From: Alphaproteobacteria bacterium
GTDB lineage: Bacteria > Pseudomonadota > Alphaproteobacteria > Geminicoccales > Geminicoccaceae
Direction: 5' to 3'
Length of the DNA: 10,994 nucleotides
Assembly: GCA_026982585.1 (NCBI GenBank)
Contig: JALSGW010000326.1
Span: forward strand, 1-10,994
In this document: piece after piece, positions 6,446-10,994 of the stretch
How positions within the stretch are numbered: the first letter of the stretch is position 1
How the letters are laid out: each line of letters opens with the position of its first letter
Notes under the pieces: model-generated
What the model was told of the DNA's origin: nothing
The model's database searches: none
Seen by the model: only the letters and a program-made list of their open reading frames with translations
Translations under genes and position numbers: made by a program

Positions 6446-6835
6446 CTAGCGGTCGAACTGGGGGTCCACCGGCACCCGCAGCGCCTGGGCGAGCCGGTTG
6501 GTCTCGGCCGCCGTCGCCACCACCGCGAGCAGCTCGCCGTACATCGCATCGCTCATGCCCTTGGCGCGGGCCGAGCGGGTGTGGCTGGCGATGCAGTATT
6601 CGCAGCCGTGGGCGATGCTGACCGCGAGATAGATCAGCTCCTTGGTGAGCGGATCGAGCGCTCCCGGCGCCATCACCTCCTTGAGCTGCTCCCACACCCG
6701 CTTGAGGGTGGGGGGATGGACCGCGAGCGCCTTCCAGAAGTTGTTGACGTCGGGCACGCCCCGGCTCGCCTTGATGTCGTCGAACACCGCCCGCACCTCG
6801 GGCGGGGCCTCCTCATAGGCGATCAGCTTGGCCAT
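6446..6835 (-). CDS. AhpD/carboxymuconolactone decarboxylase-like protein
   Basis: This small 129-residue protein belongs to the CMD/AhpD fold. It has the AhpD-type redox signature: Glu66 in TKELIYLAVS, then Cys78-x-x-Cys81-x3-His85 (GCEYCIASHT). In AhpD these residues form the peroxidase/disulfide-relay centre, so a thiol redox role, such as peroxide detoxification, is more likely than lactone decarboxylation. The partner is unknown and no ahpC is nearby. ATG 6835 is chosen because GGGAGG lies 7 bases upstream and MAKLI aligns as a natural N-terminus; the open frame extending upstream is shadow coding over mutT. It is the last gene of the minus-strand operon, 32 bases after mutT, and it converges on the dehydrogenase with a 3-base gap. 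Confidence 0.88.
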   Translation of the reverse strand: MAKLIAYEEAPPEVRAVFDDIKASRGVPDVNNFWKALAVHPPTLKRVWEQLKEVMAPGALDPLTKELIYLAVSIAHGCEYCIASHTRSARAKGMSDAMYGELLAVVATAAETNRLAQALRVPVDPQFDR

Positions 6836-6867
6836 CCGCACGCCTCCCTTGCGCGCAACCCCGCGCC

Positions 6868-7281
6868 TTAGAGCAGATCCCGCAGGGCCGCGACAAGCGG
6901 CGCGTCGGCGGGCGGCATCGGCAGTCGCCCGAGCTCGCCCGGCCGCACCCAGCGCAGCTCCTGGCCCTCGCGGGGACGGGCGATCCCCCGCCACACCCGG
7001 CAGACGAACAGGGGCATGAGCAGGTGATGGTCGGGATAGCGGTGGGAGGCGAAGGTGAGCGGGGCGAGGCAGCTCTCCTCGGTGTCGATGCCGAGCTCCT
7101 CGCGCAGCTCCCGCACAAGCGCCGCCTCCGGGCTCTCGCCCGGCCTCAGCTTGCCGCCCGGGAACTCCCACAGCCCGGCCAGCGGCCGGCCTTCGGGCCG
7201 GCGCGCCACCAGCACCCGGCCGTCGGCGTCGACCAGCGCGCAGGCCACCACCAGCAGCAGGTCAACTCCGGTAGCCGGCAT
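6868..7281 (-). CDS. mutT: Nudix hydrolase, MutT-type (8-oxo-dGTP diphosphatase-like)
   Basis: The 137-residue protein has a complete Nudix box at residues 43-65: G-x5-E-x7-RELREELGI. All metal-binding glutamates are present. WEFPGGK (38-44) just before it is typical of MutT proper, and the length is close to E. coli MutT (129). The expected reaction is hydrolysis of 8-oxo-dGTP to the monophosphate, preventing A:T to C:G mutations. The start is uncertain. ATG 7281 gives the family-length N-terminus but has no clear ribosome site and overlaps the 3' end of argJ by 20 bases, so it may depend on coupling to argJ. A GTG at codon 11, with GGAG upstream, is an alternative. It lies between argJ and the AhpD-like gene in the same operon. 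Confidence 0.9.
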   Translation of the reverse strand: MPATGVDLLLVVACALVDADGRVLVARRPEGRPLAGLWEFPGGKLRPGESPEAALVRELREELGIDTEESCLAPLTFASHRYPDHHLLMPLFVCRVWRGIARPREGQELRWVRPGELGRLPMPPADAPLVAALRDLL

Positions 7282-8491
7282 TGATGTCGATGTAGCGATG
7301 GGTGAGATCGCAGGTCCACACCCGGGCCCGCCCGGGGCCGAGGCCGACGTCGATCTCGAGGAGGATCTCGCGGCCGGCCAGATGCGCGGCCACCGGCGCC
7401 TCGTCCAGATCCGGCACCGCCGCACCGCCGCGCGCCACCTCGTGGCCGCCGAAGGCGATCCGCACCCGCTCCGGTTCGAGCGGCTCGCCGGCCTTGCCCA
7501 CCGCCGCCACCACCCGGCCCCAGTTGGCGTCGCCGGCGGCGATGGCGGTCTTGACCAGGGGCGAGTTGGCCACCGCCATGGCGATCCGGCGCGCGGCGGC
7601 GTCGCTCGCGGCCCCGCGCACCCGGATCTCGACGAGCTTCTCCGCCCCCTCCCCGTCGCGCACGACAAGCCGGGCGAGCTCCTGGCTCACCTCCGCCAAC
7701 GCACGGGCGAAGGCGTCGCGAAGCCGTCGCTCCGCCCGCCTCCTTCCGGTTGCGAACAACAGCACCATGTCCGAGGTGGAGGTGTCGCCGTCGACGGTGA
7801 TGGCGTGGAAGCTGTCCTCCGCCGCCTCCCGCAAGAGCATCTGCAGCGTCTGCGGCGAAAGCTCCAGGTCCGTGAACAGAAAGGCGAGCATGGTCGCCAT
7901 GTTGGGCGCGATCATCCCCGAGCCCTTGGCGATGCCGACCAGCAGCGGCCCCTCCGCCTCGCTTCCGCCCGCGCCGTCGATGCGCCGGAAGGCGATCTTG
8001 GGGAAGGTGTCGGTGGTGAGGATCGCCCGCGCGAACGCCGCGCCTCCTTCCGGCGCGAGTGCTTGGGCCAGCGTCGGCACCGCCGCCTCGATCCGCTCCA
8101 CGGGAAGCCGCTCGCCGATCACCCCGGTCGAGGCGATCAACACCTCCTCCGGCGCGACGCCGAGCGCTTGCGCCACCGCGAGCGCCTCCCGCCGCACCGC
8201 CTCATCCCCTTCCCGACCCCGGAAGACGTTGGCGTTGCCGGCGTTGACCAGAAGCGCCCGGGCCCGGCCGCGGGCCACACAGGCCCGGCACCAGGGGATC
8301 GGGTGGCCGGGGAGCATGGAGCGGGTGAACAGGCCAGCCACCGCGGTGCCGGGAGCGAAGGCGGCCAGGGCGAGATCGAGTCGGTCCCGGTAGCGGATGC
8401 CGGCGGCGGCGGCCGCAAACCGCACGCCCGGCAGCGCCGGCGGATCGGGGATGACCGCCGGTGCAAGCGGGGAGCGCGGCATCGCCGCCAT
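7262..8491 (-). CDS. argJ: ArgJ, glutamate N-acetyltransferase (ornithine acetyltransferase)
   Basis: The 409-residue protein is full length for ArgJ, which transfers acetyl from N-acetylornithine to glutamate in arginine synthesis and in some bacteria also uses acetyl-CoA. The self-cleavage site is clear: KGSGMIAPNMATMLAF with cleavage expected between Ala199 and Thr200, Thr200 being the nucleophile in the mature beta chain. STGVIGERLP (121-130) provides the conserved Thr-Gly oxyanion hole. The C-terminus ends in YIDINAGYRS, the expected substrate-contacting tail. ATG 8491 has GGGGAG 6 bases upstream, spanning the stop region of the preceding gene; ATG 8482 is a weaker alternative. The gap to the parvulin gene is 3 bases and mutT overlaps its end, so the three are co-transcribed. 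Whether it is mono- or bifunctional cannot be told by eye. Confidence 0.97.
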   Translation of the reverse strand: MAAMPRSPLAPAVIPDPPALPGVRFAAAAAGIRYRDRLDLALAAFAPGTAVAGLFTRSMLPGHPIPWCRACVARGRARALLVNAGNANVFRGREGDEAVRREALAVAQALGVAPEEVLIASTGVIGERLPVERIEAAVPTLAQALAPEGGAAFARAILTTDTFPKIAFRRIDGAGGSEAEGPLLVGIAKGSGMIAPNMATMLAFLFTDLELSPQTLQMLLREAAEDSFHAITVDGDTSTSDMVLLFATGRRRAERRLRDAFARALAEVSQELARLVVRDGEGAEKLVEIRVRGAASDAAARRIAMAVANSPLVKTAIAAGDANWGRVVAAVGKAGEPLEPERVRIAFGGHEVARGGAAVPDLDEAPVAAHLAGREILLEIDVGLGPGRARVWTCDLTHRYIDINAGYRS

Positions 8492-8494
8492 CCG

Positions 8495-9325
8495 CTACTC
8501 CCCGCCGTCCCCGGCCCCGGCCGCCAGGGCCTCGGGGAAGCGCTCGATCGCCGCCCCCTCGCGCAGGGATTCGATGAGGGAGCGGATCGCCGCGCGCGCC
8601 ACCTGCAGGCGCAGCTCCCCCTCCACCTCCTCGAAGGCGGGCACCGTGCTGCGCTTGTCCTCGAGCCGGATCACGTGCCAACCGAAGCGCGTCTGCACCG
8701 GGGTGCGGGTGTATTCGCCCGGCTCGAGAGCGAAGGCGGCGGTCGCGAATTCGGTCACCAGCTGCTCCCGCTGCACCCAGCCGAGATCCCCGCCCTGCGC
8801 CGCCGAGGGGCCGGTGGAACGCTCGCGGGCCAGGCTTGCGAAGTCCGCACCGCCATCGAGCGCCTCGATCACCGCCCGCGCCTCCTCCTCGGTGGCCACC
8901 AGGATGTGCGAAAGGCGCGCCTCCTCGACCTGGAATTCCGGCTGGTCCTTGAGCTCCTCGTAGAGGCGGGCGAGCTTGTCCGGCGTCGAGGCCTCGCGCA
9001 CCACCCGCTCCAACAACGCCTCCCTGAGCACCGCCGCCCGGGCCCGGGCGAGCTCGGCGCGCACCCCGGGATCCTCGGCAAGCCCCCGACGCTCCGCCTC
9101 CGCCCGCAACAGCTCGTCGTCGATCACCCGCTCGAGCAACGGCGCGAGCAGCGATTCCATCGGCAGCTGCCGGTACTGCTCGGGCAGCTCCTCATAGGCG
9201 CGCAACACCGCCGTCTTGCGGATGTCCACCCCATCCACCCGCGCCACCACCGGGTCCTCCGCGGCCGGAACCGCCCCGCCGGACAGCAGGAGCAACACCG
9301 CAATCCCCAAGGCGCTGAGCCTCAT
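8495..9325 (-). CDS. Exported parvulin-type peptidyl-prolyl isomerase (PpiC/SurA/PrsA-like)
   Basis: The 276-residue protein starts with a Sec signal peptide: MRLSALG, a hydrophobic core (7-17), and a likely cleavage site after VPAA (19-22). A SurA-like helical chaperone segment follows (about 26-130), then one parvulin domain (about 134-224) with SHILVATEEEA, FASLARERSTGPSAAQGGDLGW and RFGWHVIRLED, all typical rotamase motifs. It probably assists folding of secreted or outer-membrane proteins in the periplasm. SurA proper has two parvulin domains, so this is a single-domain relative. ATG 9325 is chosen because AGGAG lies 7 bases upstream and it yields the signal peptide; the longer open frame extends 5' without a plausible export signal. 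It is the second gene of the minus-strand operon, 3 bases before argJ. Confidence 0.93.
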   Translation of the reverse strand: MRLSALGIAVLLLLSGGAVPAAEDPVVARVDGVDIRKTAVLRAYEELPEQYRQLPMESLLAPLLERVIDDELLRAEAERRGLAEDPGVRAELARARAAVLREALLERVVREASTPDKLARLYEELKDQPEFQVEEARLSHILVATEEEARAVIEALDGGADFASLARERSTGPSAAQGGDLGWVQREQLVTEFATAAFALEPGEYTRTPVQTRFGWHVIRLEDKRSTVPAFEEVEGELRLQVARAAIRSLIESLREGAAIERFPEALAAGAGDGGE

Positions 9326-9417
9326 GATCGATCTCCTGAGCGGCGTGCGGGAATCGAGCAGGCGTCCTGCCACAGACCGTTCCAGGAACAGGCGACGGCC
9401 CCGCCTCCATCCCGCCT
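9326..9417 (-). other. Short gap before the parvulin gene, with two dyads
   Basis: The 92 bases between the squalene/phytoene-synthase-like stop and the parvulin start contain a small hairpin GCAGG-cgt-CCTGC (9358-9370) and an 11-base dyad GTTCC-a-GGAAC (9379-9389). I see no clear promoter hexamers. The two genes may be co-transcribed, or an internal promoter may lie here. Confidence 0.35.
9333..9337 (-). promoter_or_regulatory. Ribosome binding site of the parvulin gene (decides the start)
   Basis: On the minus strand this reads AGGAG, 7 bases from ATG 9325. It supports starting at the signal peptide rather than further upstream in the same open frame. Confidence 0.75.
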
Positions 9418-10260
9418 TCATCCGGCCAAGTGGACCACCAGAAGCCGCAAGACAAGGCCGGCGGTGGGACCCGGGCGCGATCTGCGGGGATCCCAGCCCG
9501 CTTGCCGGAGCCGCGCCAGGCTGAAGCGGGCGAGCACGCGCACCGCCCCCAGATGGCCCCACCGCGGCGCCCCACCCGCCGCCGCCAACTCCGCCTCCGC
9601 ACGCGCCGCCAGCATCGCCACCGCCCGGCAGAGCGCCTCCTCCTCACCTCCGGCCGCCAGCGCCCTAAGGCTCCGCACCGGCGCCACCAGCTCCTCCGGC
9701 ACCACGGCGATTCCCAATCGCGCATACCACGGTGCCGAGCGCAGCAATCCGGTCACACCATAGGCGGTGCCGAGCCGCTCCGCCCAAGCGAGCTCGCCGG
9801 CCGCTGGCCCGTCCTGGCGAAGGCCCAGCAGCAGGCGGTGCAGCCGGCCGGAGGTGGCGCGGGCGAAGGACCAGAAGGCCTTTTGGTCGTCGAAGCGCCT
9901 TTGGAGCAGGAGCCTCTCGCGGGCGTCGATCAGCGCCAACAGCTCGGAACACAGCCCGGCGTCGGTGGCGAGAGGGGCCTTGAGGGCATCCAGGGCGGGA
10001 TGGCCGGACGCTGCGCCGCGTGCCGCCCGCTCGATGGCCTCCCGCCACCACTGGAAGCGGACCAGCGCCACCATTTCCTCGCTGGCGGCACGATAGGCGC
10101 CGACGAGTTCGGCGTTGAGCCAGAGCAGCGCGGCCATGGCGCTGCGGGCGGGCTCCGGGGCGAGCAGCGCAAGAAGCGCCCGCTCCGGATCGGCGTGGCG
10201 GGCCCGGTCGATCAACAGGGGCAGCATCGGGAAGCCCTCGGGCCGACGCGCCGGTCCCAT
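9418..10260 (-). CDS. Squalene/phytoene synthase-like protein, NDUFAF6 type, active-site aspartates missing
   Basis: The 280-residue protein has the isoprenoid synthase fold signature of the trans head-to-head prenyl transferase family. Its N-terminus (DPERALLALLAPEPARSAMA, then NAELVGAYR, then VRFQWWREAIE) matches the NDUFAF6/C8orf38 subgroup, known in mitochondria as complex I assembly factors. Both places where catalytic enzymes carry Asp-rich Mg2+ motifs are altered: IDARERLLL (111-119) and LGTAYGVTGLLRSAPWYA (163-180) lack them. I therefore infer a non-catalytic assembly or lipid-related role rather than squalene or phytoene synthesis. ATG 10260 has GGAGG 6 bases upstream; ATG 10227 (MLPLLIDRARH) is a possible alternative. 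It is the first gene of the minus-strand operon, divergent from the methyltransferase. Confidence 0.85.
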   Translation of the reverse strand: MGPARRPEGFPMLPLLIDRARHADPERALLALLAPEPARSAMAALLWLNAELVGAYRAASEEMVALVRFQWWREAIERAARGAASGHPALDALKAPLATDAGLCSELLALIDARERLLLQRRFDDQKAFWSFARATSGRLHRLLLGLRQDGPAAGELAWAERLGTAYGVTGLLRSAPWYARLGIAVVPEELVAPVRSLRALAAGGEEEALCRAVAMLAARAEAELAAAGGAPRWGHLGAVRVLARFSLARLRQAGWDPRRSRPGPTAGLVLRLLVVHLAG

Positions 10261-10355
10261 CCCCTCCCTCCGCGGGCCCGCCCGGGATGCCGATCACTCC
10301 CGGCAGCTTGCCTCCAGGCCGGCCTCGGGGTAAGCAGCCTCGGGGAGGTCGGGTC
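10261..10355. promoter_or_regulatory. Divergent intergenic region between the synthase-like gene and the methyltransferase
   Basis: These 95 bases carry both ribosome sites (GGAGG for the leftward gene near 10267-10271 and GGAGGT at 10344-10349 for the rightward gene). They also hold a perfect palindrome AGGCCGGCCT (10316-10325) and a 9-base direct repeat GCCTCGGGG (10322-10330 and 10337-10345). Promoters for both directions should lie here, but I see no convincing hexamers. Confidence 0.45.
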
Positions 10356-10994
10356 ATGCTGGGAGCGCTCGCAGCGGCCGCCCTCGCGTTCGTGATCGCG
10401 AGCCTTATGCCGCTTGCGGCACCGCGATCCGGGGAGGATCTCGCCCGGGCACGGGAGCTTATGGTCCAGTTCGTCGAAGCGGAGGCGCGGGCCGCGGCCG
10501 AGGTGACCGGGATCGAGGTCCTGGATGCGCGGGTGCTGCAGGCGATGCGGGAGGTGCCGCGGCACGCCTTCCTGCCCGAGGAGCTGTGGCGGTACGCCTA
10601 TCTGCCCCAACCGCTTCCGGTCCACCCGGAACAGAACCTCGCCGCTCCCTTCCTCGCCGCCCTCATGCTCCACCTCGCCGCGCCGCGCCCGGAGGACGTG
10701 GTGTTCGAGACCGGCACCGACGTCGGCTACCAGGCCGCGCTCGCCGCCCGGCTGGCGCGACGGGTGTACAGCGTCGAGCTGATCCCCGAACTCGCCCGCT
10801 ACGCCCGCGAACGGCTCGCCGCGCTCGGTTTCGACAATGTGGAGGTGCGCGAGGGGGACGGCTACTACGGCTGGCCGGAGAAGGCGCCCTTCGATGTGAT
10901 CCTGATCAAGGAGGCGGTGCCGGATGTGCCCGAGCCCCTCTGGCGTCAGCTCGCCGAGGGCGGACGGCTGGTCGCCCCGATCGGCCCCGCGCTC
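10356..10994 (+). CDS. Exported protein-L-isoaspartate O-methyltransferase homologue with altered active-site motifs (runs off the right edge)
   Basis: The first 213 residues are present. Much of the PCMT scaffold is clear: RVLQAMREVPRHAFLPEELW (59-78), a GYQAALAARLARRVYSVELI stretch (124-143), GFDNVEVREGDGYYGWPEKA (158-177) and PFD. PCMT repairs isoaspartyl residues using S-adenosylmethionine. Unlike cytosolic Pcm, this one begins with a hydrophobic segment (about 1-22) that looks like a signal peptide or anchor. Three key motifs differ from the family: the Q-T-I-S-Q-P region is PEQNLAAP (91-98), SAM motif I E-x-G-T-G-S-G is ETGTDVG (118-124), and the I-V-T-A-A strand is ILIKEAV (182-188). 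Activity may be changed or lost. ATG 10356 has GGAGGT 6 bases upstream. Family is fairly sure; function is not. Confidence 0.85.
   Translation, partial: MLGALAAAALAFVIASLMPLAAPRSGEDLARARELMVQFVEAEARAAAEVTGIEVLDARVLQAMREVPRHAFLPEELWRYAYLPQPLPVHPEQNLAAPFLAALMLHLAAPRPEDVVFETGTDVGYQAALAARLARRVYSVELIPELARYARERLAALGFDNVEVREGDGYYGWPEKAPFDVILIKEAVPDVPEPLWRQLAEGGRLVAPIGPAL

Noticed and set aside
6836..7171. Upstream extension of the AhpD-like frame across mutT
   Set aside because: The Nudix gene occupies this DNA in another frame, and ATG 6835 has GGGAGG at the right distance.
9326..9562. 79-residue N-terminal extension of the parvulin open frame
   Set aside because: It overlaps the synthase-like gene, has biased composition and would bury the signal peptide. 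ATG 9325 has a good ribosome site.
7055..9763. 902-codon open frame on the plus strand, antisense to mutT, argJ, the parvulin and part of the synthase-like gene
   Set aside because: It spans four convincing genes on the other strand and its translation has no recognisable fold. The absence of stops reflects codon bias of the real genes.
1..10994. CRISPR array, insertion sequence, tRNA or rRNA genes, prophage or defence island
   Set aside because: I saw no regularly spaced repeats, transposase or integrase motifs, tRNA-like folds or compositional break. All genes share the same high GC and codon style.

Overview
This is a dense, very GC-rich (about 70% by eye) bacterial chromosome segment with third-position G/C bias and Shine-Dalgarno-led genes packed closely on both strands. 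I infer a Gram-negative proteobacterium, most likely an alphaproteobacterium. The reasons are the Tat-exported TRAP binding protein, a CcmI with the two-part TPR layout I associate with Alphaproteobacteria, an argJ-mutT pair behind an exported parvulin, and a squalene/phytoene-synthase-like protein of the NDUFAF6 kind. No sequence search was possible, so the taxonomy is inference. I see no mobile elements, CRISPR arrays, tRNA or rRNA genes.

Region 1 (1-3607, minus strand) is one transport operon, read right to left: a periplasmic TRAP binding protein (dctP), a 152-base gap with a strong GC hairpin, the small and large TRAP membrane subunits (dctQ and dctM, overlapping by 4 bases), then 6 bases later an amidase that runs off the left edge. 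The tight dctM-amidase junction suggests the amidase acts on what the transporter imports, or makes its substrate class. The family is the TakP/FcbT (2-oxoacid, mannitol/chloroaromatic) branch of TRAP systems, but the substrate cannot be read from the sequence.

Region 2 (3608-6442, plus strand) holds a lone ccmI-like cytochrome c maturation gene, divergent from the TRAP operon across a 234-base region rich in inverted repeats. It is followed by a leucine/phenylalanine/valine-type amino acid dehydrogenase with intact catalytic lysines and aspartate.

Region 3 (6446-10260, minus strand) is a second compact operon: a degenerate squalene/phytoene-synthase-like protein, an exported parvulin-type prolyl isomerase, argJ (arginine biosynthesis), a MutT-type Nudix hydrolase overlapping argJ by 20 bases, and an AhpD/carboxymuconolactone decarboxylase-like protein. 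It converges on the dehydrogenase with a gap of only 3 bases.

Region 4 (10356-10994, plus strand) is the start of an exported protein-L-isoaspartate methyltransferase homologue, divergent from region 3. Its scaffold is well conserved, but three active-site motifs are altered. I consider this the most unusual gene in the window. Otherwise the window looks like ordinary chromosome, and I found no clear new multi-gene system.
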